This document shows, in pieces, positions 8,020-15,142 of a stretch of 24,571 nt of DNA. Source of the stretch: an uncultured Collinsella sp. Lineage in GTDB: Bacteria > Actinomycetota > Coriobacteriia > Coriobacteriales > Coriobacteriaceae. Positions within the stretch are counted from its first letter, which is position 1, and each line of letters opens with the position of its first letter. The translations under genes were made by a program, and so were the position numbers. The notes beneath the pieces were generated by a model. The model saw nothing but the letters and a program-made list of their open reading frames with translations, did not search any database and had not been told where the DNA came from. The stretch is taken from positions 1 to 24,571 of the forward strand of contig CAAECP010000158.1 in NCBI GenBank assembly GCA_900754385.1, read 5' to 3'.

Positions 8020-8816
8020 AGCATCACGCCGATCGCAGCATGGCGCCCACAGGTGCCGTCCTCGTTACGGTAGGAATAAAAGCGGTCGTTCTGACGCACG
8101 GTCGAAAGCTGGGTATCCACGATATCATCCGCGTCGACACCGACATCTACCAGCGCCTCGCGAATGGCAGCGGAAAGATCGAGCATGCGAGAGGTACTCG
8201 CATCGATGCACGAGAACTCGGCGGCAAAGCGATCCATGAGTTCCTGGGATACCTCATATTCGTCACCCAAGATATGGGGGCCGATATAGGCGGAAACGTC
8301 GCCCGCATCGCAGCCGGCAGCATCGCAAAGCGCCTGGCACGCCTTGGCAGAAATACGTGCAATCGTGCCCTTCCAACCGGAGTGCACCACGGCAAATCCG
8401 CCAGGGGCCACCAGCACCACGGGAACGCAGTCGGCAAAGCAGAGCAGCACGGGCACGTTATGCGCCGTACAGACGATGGCATCGCAGCCCGCGGCAATCT
8501 GCTCGCGGACGTCCTCAAGGTCATCGGCGCCATTCGAGGTCACCGCAACGATATGGTCACCATGGACCTGATTGGGAACGAGCAGGTTGTGCCCGCACTC
8601 GGCGGCACCCATAGCCTCGAGTGCGCGGCGACGATTTTCTTGAACAGCAAAGGGATCATCGCCAACATGCGAGCCCAAGTTGAGTGAGGAGTACGCATCT
8701 TCGGAAACGCCACCGGCGCGCTCGGTGAAGGCAAAGCGAACATCGGATGTCGCGCCCTCCACCAACGTAACTCCATCATGGTCGACACGCGAAACTTTGT
8801 CCGCACGTGCTGCCAT
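8016..8816 (-). CDS. pgeF: PgeF/YfiH/LACC1 family protein (DUF152)
   Basis: Members of this family are zinc enzymes reported to phosphorolyse purine nucleosides and, in E. coli, to help keep wrong residues (L-Ser) out of the peptidoglycan stem peptide. The 266-residue protein keeps the metal-site landmarks: QVH with H85, ADC with C130 and VHSGW with H145. The start ATG at 8816 has a strong AGGAGG seven bases upstream; a longer frame from 8837 begins ahead of that site. The gene normally follows ftsZ in actinobacteria, which it does here after a 210-base gap with a terminator. It overlaps pstS by four bases and lies behind a PHO-box-like repeat, so it is probably transcribed with the phosphate transporter. 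The exact substrate here is not shown by sequence. Confidence 0.9.
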   Translation of the reverse strand: MAARADKVSRVDHDGVTLVEGATSDVRFAFTERAGGVSEDAYSSLNLGSHVGDDPFAVQENRRRALEAMGAAECGHNLLVPNQVHGDHIVAVTSNGADDLEDVREQIAAGCDAIVCTAHNVPVLLCFADCVPVVLVAPGGFAVVHSGWKGTIARISAKACQALCDAAGCDAGDVSAYIGPHILGDEYEVSQELMDRFAAEFSCIDASTSRMLDLSAAIREALVDVGVDADDIVDTQLSTVRQNDRFYSYRNEDGTCGRHAAIGVML

Positions 8817-8895
8817 ACTAAAGCCTCCTAATAACACAAGTACCGCGGCATCGCCGCTACAGCCCGCGTTTATACGGCTGTCATACTTCTCTAAA

Positions 8896-8901
8896 AGGAT
8901 A
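8896..8901 (-). promoter_or_regulatory. Candidate -10 element for the pgeF-pst operon
   Basis: TATCCT on the minus strand lies 20 bases downstream of the second TTTACG repeat and 79 bases before the pgeF ATG. An alternative -10, TATAAA, lies at 8869-8874. Neither has a good -35 at standard spacing, which fits an activator-dependent promoter but is also weak evidence for either site. Confidence 0.3.
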
Positions 8902-8921
8902 CCTGCTGCGCTGGAGGCAAT

Positions 8922-8939
8922 CGTAAAGGGAACGTAAAG
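8922..8939 (-). promoter_or_regulatory. PHO-box-like tandem repeat upstream of pgeF-pst
   Basis: The minus strand carries CTTTACG twice, at 8939-8933 and 8928-8922, exactly 11 bases apart, and the 11-base units agree at 8 of 11 positions. Direct hexamer or heptamer repeats at 11-bp spacing are the known form of PhoP/PhoB binding sites, for example the TT(A/T)ACA-type repeats in Bacillus and the GTTCACC-type repeats in Streptomyces. The position, about 105-125 bases upstream of pgeF and ahead of an entire pst operon, fits phosphate-starvation activation. Binding is inferred only. Confidence 0.55.
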
Positions 8940-8970
8940 AGATTGGAGGTTCTAGTTTACAAAGTCGAAA

Positions 8971-9000
8971 TAAAAAGGGCGCGTCCATACGGACACGCCC
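8971..9000 (-). terminator. Intrinsic terminator after ftsZ
   Basis: A 10-bp stem (8977-8986 with 8991-9000) closes a 4-base loop and is followed on the minus strand by five T. The one non-Watson-Crick position is a G-U wobble in the minus-strand RNA but would be an A-C mismatch on the plus strand, so the structure is directional. It ends the dcw transcript and separates it from pgeF-pst. Confidence 0.9.
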
Positions 9001-9026
9001 CTGTGCACAACAATGCAAAGAACGAC

Positions 9027-10181
9027 TTAGAAGCTACCGCGCTTCAGGAAGTCGGGAAGCTCGAACTGATCGTTGCCGAAGTTAGGAAGCTCGGTGCCAC
9101 CGACGTTGCGGGTCGGAGCGGCCTGAGCCGGGCTCGTGGCAGGAGCGGTGCGCTGCGGCTCAGCGGAGGCAGCGGCCTTGCTCTGAGACTGCTGAGCAGC
9201 AAAGAGCTCGTCCTGACGGTTGACGTTGGAGTCGGAGAAGCCCGTAGCGATGACGGTGATACGCACCTGATCGCCCAGGGACTCGTCGACAACGGTACCG
9301 AAGATGATGTTGGCCTCGGGGTCGACGGCGTTGGCAACAACGTCGGCGGCGTCGCTGATCTCCTGGATGCCCAGGTCCTTGGAACCGGCGATGGAGAGCA
9401 GCACGCGCGTGGCGCCATCGATGGAGCTCTCGAGCAGCGGGCTGGAGATGGCCTGCTGGGCAGCGTCGACGGCACGGGTATCCCCAGAAGAGGTACCGAT
9501 ACCCATCATGGCGGTACCGGCCTGCTTCATGATGGTCTTAACATCGGCGAAGTCCAGGTTGATGATACCGGGGACGGTGATGAGGTCGGTGATGCCCTGG
9601 GTGCCCTGGGAAAGGACGCCATCGGCAATCGCGAAGGCCTCGAGCATGGTGGTCTTCTTCTCGGCGATGTCGAGCAGCTTATCGTTAGGGATGACAATCA
9701 TGGTGTCAACGCAATCGGAGAGGGTCTTAATGCCCTCCTCGGCGCTCTTCTTGCGCTTGCGGCCCTCGAAGGTGAAGGGCTTGGTCACGACGGCGACGGT
9801 CAGCGCACCGACCTCGTTCATCGCGATATCGGCAACGATGGGAGCAGCGCCGGTACCGGTGCCACCGCCCTCGCCGCAGGTGATGAACACCATGTCGGCG
9901 CCAGCGAGCGCCTCGGCAATGTCGTCGCGGGACTCATCGGCAGCCTTGCGGCCAACCTCGGGGTTGGCGCCGGCGCCCAGGCCGCGGGTAAGGTCGGTGC
10001 CGATGTGCACCTTGATATCGGCATCAGAGATCGCGAGCGCCTGAGCATCGGTGTTGATGGCAACAAACTCGACGCCGCGGATGCCCTCTTCGATCATTCG
10101 ATTGACCGCGTTGGTACCGCCGCCGCCGACGCCGACCACCTTAATGACGGCAAGGTAGTTGTTGATCTCTGTCTCGTGCAT
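9027..10181 (-). CDS. ftsZ: Cell division protein FtsZ
   Basis: FtsZ is the tubulin-like GTPase that forms the cytokinetic ring. The 384-residue protein has the N-terminal GTP-binding [11 protein letters not shown] segment (17-27), the tubulin signature GGGTGTG (105-111) and the T7-loop NLDFADVKT that completes the GTPase site of the neighbouring subunit. A Gln/Ala/Pro-rich disordered linker leads to a C-terminal peptide [11 protein letters not shown], which matches the conserved tail bound by SepF. The ATG at 10181 has GGAGG six bases upstream and gives the usual N-terminus; 10 further codons in frame have no support. Just before the G-box the sequence is TCGE where E. coli has AAGM. ftsA is absent. 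It is the last gene of the dcw cluster. Confidence 0.98.
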   Translation of the reverse strand: MHETEINNYLAVIKVVGVGGGGTNAVNRMIEEGIRGVEFVAINTDAQALAISDADIKVHIGTDLTRGLGAGANPEVGRKAADESRDDIAEALAGADMVFITCGEGGGTGTGAAPIVADIAMNEVGALTVAVVTKPFTFEGRKRKKSAEEGIKTLSDCVDTMIVIPNDKLLDIAEKKTTMLEAFAIADGVLSQGTQGITDLITVPGIINLDFADVKTIMKQAGTAMMGIGTSSGDTRAVDAAQQAISSPLLESSIDGATRVLLSIAGSKDLGIQEISDAADVVANAVDPEANIIFGTVVDESLGDQVRITVIATGFSDSNVNRQDELFAAQQSQSKAAASAEPQRTAPATSPAQAAPTRNVGGTELPNFGNDQFELPDFLKRGSF

Positions 10182-10380
10182 GTCGGTCCTCCGAACAAAG
10201 GTTATAGCCATAGCATGGGTCGACCCCTGCGCACATTAACCTTCAGGTTGAAAGTAAATGCAAAGGTAAACCGTATTATGGTTGCACATTATGAACGTAT
10301 CAGTCAAATAATTGACCGTGAAAACCAAACAAACCAGATAAACGGCGTGGTATGGCCCCTCAACAAAGCATCAACCAGCG
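10182..10380 (-). promoter_or_regulatory. AT-rich ftsQ-ftsZ intergenic region, probable ftsZ promoter zone
   Basis: This 199-base gap is the largest within the dcw cluster and is more AT-rich than the genes. It contains an inverted repeat GTCAA-ATAA-TTGAC at 10303-10316, an inverted repeat AACCT/AGGTT at 10238-10249, and GTAAA words 12 bases apart (10254-10258, 10266-10270). On the minus strand there are two CATAAT words that could serve as -10 elements, but none has a clean -35 at 16-18 bases. I infer a separate, possibly regulated ftsZ promoter. Confidence 0.4.
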
Positions 10381-11637
10381 CTACGAGGTCGGAGCATTCC
10401 TAAATGTGTAGTTACCCGGAGAGCGCACATTGATATACGTTACGCCCTCTACCTGCGAAAGCAGCTTGGTGACTACGCGCTCCTTCTTGACGATATCGTT
10501 CGAATCGCCCAGCGACACCTCAATGCCGTTATTGAGGTTTGCCGAGATGGCTTCGACCGAAGGCGTGGAAATATCCTTGACTTGTCCCAAGAACTCGCTC
10601 GAAAAACCACGCACATAATCCAAGCCAGCCTTAACGGCCTTGGAGCTCACCGCCTGGCCGGAAACCGGAGCGACATCCGCCGAGACATCAGTCAACAACA
10701 CCGCGCCATAGTGCTTAGCGAGCGCCAGCGCGGCATCGATTCCGGTCAAGGTATTTGAGCCCTGCCCTGTCGTGATGACGTTGCCTTGGTCGTCCACTTC
10801 GACCGACGTCGACAGTGGGGCGATCCAGGTGTCATCATCCCCGATGGCCCAGGCAAGGTCATCGGAACTGATATAGGCAATTGCGATGACCTTGCGCTCC
10901 ATCGGCGTAATGATGAGCGTATGCGGGAACTGACGCTGGACATCCACGCCCGAGACCCACGGATTCTGCTTGAGGTCCTCGGTAATCTGGTCGGGATCGA
11001 CGTTAAAAAGCGACGTTCCCTCGGGCAAATCGATCAGCTGGATAGCATCGTGCTTCGTCACATGCTCGCTGCCTTGAATCTGAATATCAGTGGCGGTAAA
11101 CAATCCAGAGTTGATCACCACGATGGCAACGACGACGAGCACGGCCAAGGCGGCCAGAACGCCGCCCACGATTTTGCCTTTGCCTGCAACGACAGAAGCG
11201 GCGTCTGATGTTTTATTTACCATCGCCCCAAGTGAAGACAACGGGTTGACGCTTTTTTTACCCGAAGGCTTCTTGACGGTAGCCGGCACCGATGTCAGCG
11301 AGCGCGGTTTCGATGCGCCCAGCGTGCGACCTGGACGCGGCGCTTTAGTTCCCGTCGAGGGCTTAGGAGTTGCCATGGGACGGGCAGGTTTGGCGCCCAT
11401 AACAGGCTTTGACGTCACCGAGGGACGCGAGGACTTTTTTGCGGCCGGACGATTACCGAGCTGCGAGCCGACAACCGGACGACTGGTCTGTCGAGCATGC
11501 CCGACAGACTTAGAGTGCGCGACGGTATTGCGTTGAGGTTTGGCAGGCACGCCGGAACGCCCTCCGGCGCGGCGGAAGGTGGGTTTCGATGCTCTAGAAG
11601 CCGAGGAATTTAACTTCCGGTCTGAGCTCGATGCCAT
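10381..11637 (-). CDS. ftsQ: FtsQ/DivIB divisome protein with long basic N-terminal tail
   Basis: FtsQ is a single-pass membrane protein that bridges early and late division proteins and works with FtsL (and FtsB where present). The 418-residue protein has a cytoplasmic N-terminus of about 155 residues rich in Lys, Arg, Pro and Ser: 29 basic and one acidic residue in the first 140. A membrane helix follows at about 155-176, then a POTRA domain (178-250) beginning FTATDIQIQGSEHV, and a beta domain to about 410. E. coli FtsQ has only a short N-terminal cytoplasmic part, so the tail is unusual. The ATG at 11637 lies inside murB (44-base overlap) and has GAGGGAGG just upstream. An alternative GTG start at 11550, past the murB stop, with GGAGG ten bases upstream cannot be excluded. 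Confidence 0.92.
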   Translation of the reverse strand: MASSSDRKLNSSASRASKPTFRRAGGRSGVPAKPQRNTVAHSKSVGHARQTSRPVVGSQLGNRPAAKKSSRPSVTSKPVMGAKPARPMATPKPSTGTKAPRPGRTLGASKPRSLTSVPATVKKPSGKKSVNPLSSLGAMVNKTSDAASVVAGKGKIVGGVLAALAVLVVVAIVVINSGLFTATDIQIQGSEHVTKHDAIQLIDLPEGTSLFNVDPDQITEDLKQNPWVSGVDVQRQFPHTLIITPMERKVIAIAYISSDDLAWAIGDDDTWIAPLSTSVEVDDQGNVITTGQGSNTLTGIDAALALAKHYGAVLLTDVSADVAPVSGQAVSSKAVKAGLDYVRGFSSEFLGQVKDISTPSVEAISANLNNGIEVSLGDSNDIVKKERVVTKLLSQVEGVTYINVRSPGNYTFRNAPTS

Positions 11638-12505
11638 ACGCCTCCCTCACCTTTCCGTGCACATGTCTGATAACCGCGGCAACGTCATCGGCCGAGGCAG
11701 TTCCGTTATTAACGATAAAATTAGCGTGAACGGGCGAAACTTCCGCGCCGCCAATCGAAAAACCCTTTAATCCACAATCCTCGATAAGCTTGCCCACACT
11801 CGCATCGGGCGGGTTGCGAAAGACCGACCCGCAGGATGCGCGACCCATGGGCTGCGTACGCTTGCGCCTCGTCAGGTACCGCTCCATGCGCTCGCGAATG
11901 TCGGCCTTGGGCGCCGGTTTAAGCTTGAGCACGCACTCGAGGATGATCTCATTGCGGGGAAGGCTACATTCGCGGTAGCCCCAAGTGATCTCGGACCCCG
12001 CATAATGTTTGATACCGGATACCGGGTCAAACGTTACGACATCCTCAACCAGCGAGCCAATCCACTCGGTCCGTGTGCCGGCATTCATAGATATCGCACC
12101 GCCGACCGAGCCAGGGATGCCAACGGCAAACTCAAGGCCCGAGAGGCTACGCGACAGGGCATCGTTGACCAGGCGCGCAAACATCACGCCCGCACCGACC
12201 GTCAGCGTACAACCGTCATCGGCAACAACCGTGCGCTGAAACTCACGTCCGAGCGAAATGACGGCGCCGCGATAACCGCCATCGGCAACCAGCAGATTGG
12301 AGCCCTTGCCGATGATGACCCACGGCACCTGCTCGCGATCGAGCACCGCCACGGCGCGGCGAAGGGCATGATAGCTATGGCACGTCACAAAGAGGTCGGC
12401 CTTGCCGCCGATACGATAACTCGTATGACGCGCAAGGCGCTCGTCCTCGATCACATCCGTGTCGATCATGCCCGAGAGCGCCATGACGGCGTTAAACAGA
12501 CCCAT
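11594..12505 (-). CDS. murB: UDP-N-acetylenolpyruvoylglucosamine reductase MurB
   Basis: MurB reduces UDP-GlcNAc-enolpyruvate to UDP-MurNAc with NADPH and FAD, the second committed cytoplasmic step of peptidoglycan synthesis. The 303-residue protein has the FAD-binding segments IGKGSN (65-70) and PGSVGGA (131-137), the YR pair at 177-178, the catalytic serine in CGSVFRNP (S227) and the C-terminal glutamate in PEVKFLG (E297). The ATG at 12505 lies five bases past the murC stop with only a weak ribosome site, suggesting translational coupling; M13 is a shorter alternative start. Its last 44 bases overlap ftsQ. Confidence 0.96.
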   Translation of the reverse strand: MGLFNAVMALSGMIDTDVIEDERLARHTSYRIGGKADLFVTCHSYHALRRAVAVLDREQVPWVIIGKGSNLLVADGGYRGAVISLGREFQRTVVADDGCTLTVGAGVMFARLVNDALSRSLSGLEFAVGIPGSVGGAISMNAGTRTEWIGSLVEDVVTFDPVSGIKHYAGSEITWGYRECSLPRNEIILECVLKLKPAPKADIRERMERYLTRRKRTQPMGRASCGSVFRNPPDASVGKLIEDCGLKGFSIGGAEVSPVHANFIVNNGTASADDVAAVIRHVHGKVREAYGIELRPEVKFLGF

Positions 12506-12510
12506 TAGAC

Positions 12511-13929
12511 TTAAGCGTCTTTCTTGGCAGTCAGATACTCGATAAACTCGGGACCGACGGTCGTAACGTCACCGGCACCCATGGTGAGCAGCAGGTCGCC
12601 CTCGCCCACCATCTGCTCGAGCTCCTGATTGAGCTCAAGACGGCTGGAGCAGTACACGACCTCCTTGCCAGGATGCTTGGCGCGCACGGTATCGGCGAGC
12701 ATCTTAGAGGTAACACCCGGAATGGGCATCTCGCCAGCCGAGAACACATCAATCAGCAGCAGTTTATCGGCATTGGCAAATGCATCGGCAAAGTCGTCGC
12801 ACAGGGCCTGCAGGCGCGAATAGCGGTGCGGCTGGAACACGACGTCGACGTGCTTGTAGCCCAGCGACGAAGCGGCAGCAAGCGTCGCCTTGATCTCGGT
12901 GGGGTGATGGCCGTAATCATCGATCACGGTGATGCCATCGATATCGCCCACGTGGGTAAAGCGACGGCGGACGCCCTCAAAGCTCGAGAGCGCCTTGGCG
13001 GCGGCGTCGATGTCAAGGCCCAGGACATGGGCGACGGTGAGCACCGCCGTGGCGTTGAGCATGTTGTGGCGACCGGGATTGCTCTTGATCTCCACGGCAT
13101 GTTCAGTGCCATCCTCAAAGCGAACGATAAAGTCACTCTGGATGCCCTTGACATCCGGGTGCATGCAGACGATGTCGTTGCTCTCGGCAAAGCCGTAGGA
13201 AAGCACGTGACGGCCCGTCGACTTGGCGAGCTCGACCAGATGCGGGTCCTCACCGCAGACGATGACGGTGCCGTCCTCGCCCACCAGGCTCATGAATTTG
13301 GCGAAAGTTGCCTCGATCTCCTCGATACCCGAGTAGTGATCGAGGTGGTCGGCCTCGACGTTGGTCACAATGACTACGTTGGGGTTCAGGAACAGGAAGG
13401 AGCTGTCGGACTCGTCGGCCTCGGCGACAAAGTAGTCGCCCGAGCCGTTCTTGCCGTTCGTGTCATAGCCCTCGACGATGCCACCGATCAGGAAGCTCGG
13501 ATCCAGACCCATGCGGTCGAGCATGGTGGCGCACATCGAAGACGTGGTGGTCTTGCCATGCGTGCCGGCAACAGCGACGGTGGTGTAGCCGTGACCCAAA
13601 GCAGAGAGCATCTTGGCACGAGGCCACACGGGAATGCCCAGCTCGCGAGCGCGCACGAGCTCAGGGTTGGACTCCGGAATAGCGGTGGAGACAACAACCA
13701 CGTCGGGCTTGACCTCGTCGATCGTGGCGGCCTCATGGCCCACATGCACCTTCACGCCAGCGCGGGTAAGCTGGCGGATATAACGTGACGTCTTAAGGTC
13801 GGAGCCGGTAACGGCATAACCGCGCTCGTGCAGAACGAGGGCGATGCCGCTCATGCCGGCGCCGCCGATACCGATAAAGTGGGCGCTCTTAAACTCGGGC
13901 GCGGAGGTTGCAGTCTGGGAATCAGCCAT
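12511..13929 (-). CDS. murC: UDP-N-acetylmuramate-L-alanine ligase MurC
   Basis: MurC adds the first amino acid, normally L-Ala, to UDP-MurNAc using ATP. The 472-residue protein has the N-terminal dinucleotide-like loop HFIGIGGAGMSG (17-28), the ATP-binding GTHGKTTT (122-129), and the C-terminal DDYGHHPTE segment of Mur ligases. The ATG at 13929 is chosen over an in-frame GTG at 13956 because AAGGAG lies 11 bases upstream of the ATG and inside the longer version. The 97-base gap to murG has several TTA-rich words but no clear promoter. If PgeF acts on MurC fidelity as reported in E. coli, its gene nearby would be functionally related. Confidence 0.97.
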   Translation of the reverse strand: MADSQTATSAPEFKSAHFIGIGGAGMSGIALVLHERGYAVTGSDLKTSRYIRQLTRAGVKVHVGHEAATIDEVKPDVVVVSTAIPESNPELVRARELGIPVWPRAKMLSALGHGYTTVAVAGTHGKTTTSSMCATMLDRMGLDPSFLIGGIVEGYDTNGKNGSGDYFVAEADESDSSFLFLNPNVVIVTNVEADHLDHYSGIEEIEATFAKFMSLVGEDGTVIVCGEDPHLVELAKSTGRHVLSYGFAESNDIVCMHPDVKGIQSDFIVRFEDGTEHAVEIKSNPGRHNMLNATAVLTVAHVLGLDIDAAAKALSSFEGVRRRFTHVGDIDGITVIDDYGHHPTEIKATLAAASSLGYKHVDVVFQPHRYSRLQALCDDFADAFANADKLLLIDVFSAGEMPIPGVTSKMLADTVRAKHPGKEVVYCSSRLELNQELEQMVGEGDLLLTMGAGDVTTVGPEFIEYLTAKKDA

Positions 13930-14026
13930 GTGCTCGTGTACTCCTTGCGTAAACACTGCCTGTAACCCGTTAACTGTACCGCACCTACCGCATCAGCGCG
14001 AGGGCGACCGACGATATCCCGTCTAA

Positions 14027-15142
14027 CTAACGCAAACCCTCTACCGCATCCGCCAGAAGAGCGGCGGCCCTATCCTGGGCCAGACCACGCGCCGCCTGAC
14101 GCATGGCGTCGCGTGCCGCCGCGTCATCGACCAGGTGCAGCAGCTCATCGGCAAAGGCAGAACCGTCGATATCGGCATCGGCGCAGAGCACGCCGGCCCC
14201 GGCGTCGACCAGATAACGGGCATTGGTGGTTTGGTGGTCGGCAGTCGCATGCGGGTACGGCACGAGCACCGAAGGCACGGCGAGCGCAGCGATCTCGGCC
14301 ACGCTTGATGCGCCCGAACGCGAGAGCACCAAATCGGCAGCAGCCAGCATATCGCCCATGTTGTCGATGTAAGGCTGGACGCGGTAACGCTTCGCCTCCT
14401 CGGGCGTCAGCGCCAAAGCGCGCTCGGTCTCCTCAAAGCCGTCGGCACCCGTCGAATGCAACACATAGAGGTTCTTGCGCGAAAGCAGCACGTTTTTGAG
14501 CGAAACCACGCGCTCGTTGAGGTGCTGGGCGCCAAGTGAACCGCCAAAGACGAGCAGCAGCGTAGCGTCCTCGGGAACACCAAGTGCCTTGCGGCCGCGA
14601 GCGCGATTGCCCTCGATCACCGAGCGACGTACGGGGTTGCCGGTCATGAGCACGTGGTCAGGGTCACCTTCGCGCTCAAAGACCGAACGCGCTGCCGGCA
14701 CCGAGATGCACACGCGAGCGGCGTGGGAATTCATCATCTTGTTGGCCAGACCCGGAACAGAGTTCTGCTCATGCAGCAGATACGGAACGCCTGCGCCCTT
14801 GCACCACCCCAGCAGCGGAACCTCGACATAGGCACCAAAACCAATGGCGGCATCGGGCTTGCCGACCTTTGAGAAATGATTGGCGAGCGCACGCTTGGCC
14901 TTATTGACACGCCACAGCGAGGTCAGCGCGGTCCAAGGACGGGAGCGGTCGAAGCCCGTGACCGTAATGGGCACAAAATCAAACCCAGCCTCGGGGACCA
15001 GACGACCCTCGAGCTTGCGCGACTGGCCCACGAACACAACGTGGTGGCCACGGTCACGCAGCTCTTCGGCCAAGGCGAGTGCGGGGTTGATGTGCCCTGC
15101 CGTGCCGCCGGCTGCAATAGCAACGGTCATCTTATCGGTCAT
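14027..15142 (-). CDS. murG: MurG, lipid II-forming GlcNAc transferase
   Basis: MurG transfers GlcNAc from UDP-GlcNAc to lipid I on the inner membrane face, making lipid II. The 371-residue protein has the glycine-rich GGTAGHINPA loop near the N-terminus (12-21), the LLHEQNSVPG segment that contacts the lipid-linked acceptor, the second-domain FGGSLGAQHLN loop and the UDP-sugar binding region around SRSGASSVAE. The ATG at 15142 has AAGGGA about six bases upstream and overlaps the end of ftsW by 11 bases; a start at 15160 lies ahead of that site. Overlap indicates coupled expression with ftsW. Confidence 0.97.
   Translation of the reverse strand: MTDKMTVAIAAGGTAGHINPALALAEELRDRGHHVVFVGQSRKLEGRLVPEAGFDFVPITVTGFDRSRPWTALTSLWRVNKAKRALANHFSKVGKPDAAIGFGAYVEVPLLGWCKGAGVPYLLHEQNSVPGLANKMMNSHAARVCISVPAARSVFEREGDPDHVLMTGNPVRRSVIEGNRARGRKALGVPEDATLLLVFGGSLGAQHLNERVVSLKNVLLSRKNLYVLHSTGADGFEETERALALTPEEAKRYRVQPYIDNMGDMLAAADLVLSRSGASSVAEIAALAVPSVLVPYPHATADHQTTNARYLVDAGAGVLCADADIDGSAFADELLHLVDDAAARDAMRQAARGLAQDRAAALLADAVEGLR

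Noticed and set aside
8943..10403. A 486-codon plus-strand open frame opposite ftsZ
   Set aside because: It is antisense to the highly conserved ftsZ and its Gly/Leu/Asp-rich translation reflects the reverse of ftsZ codons. It also runs through the ftsZ terminator and promoter zone.
13930..14026. TTAACG, TTACAG and TTTACG words upstream of murC resembling PHO-box units
   Set aside because: Their spacings are 8 and 12 bases, not the 11-base period expected, and the words differ from each other.
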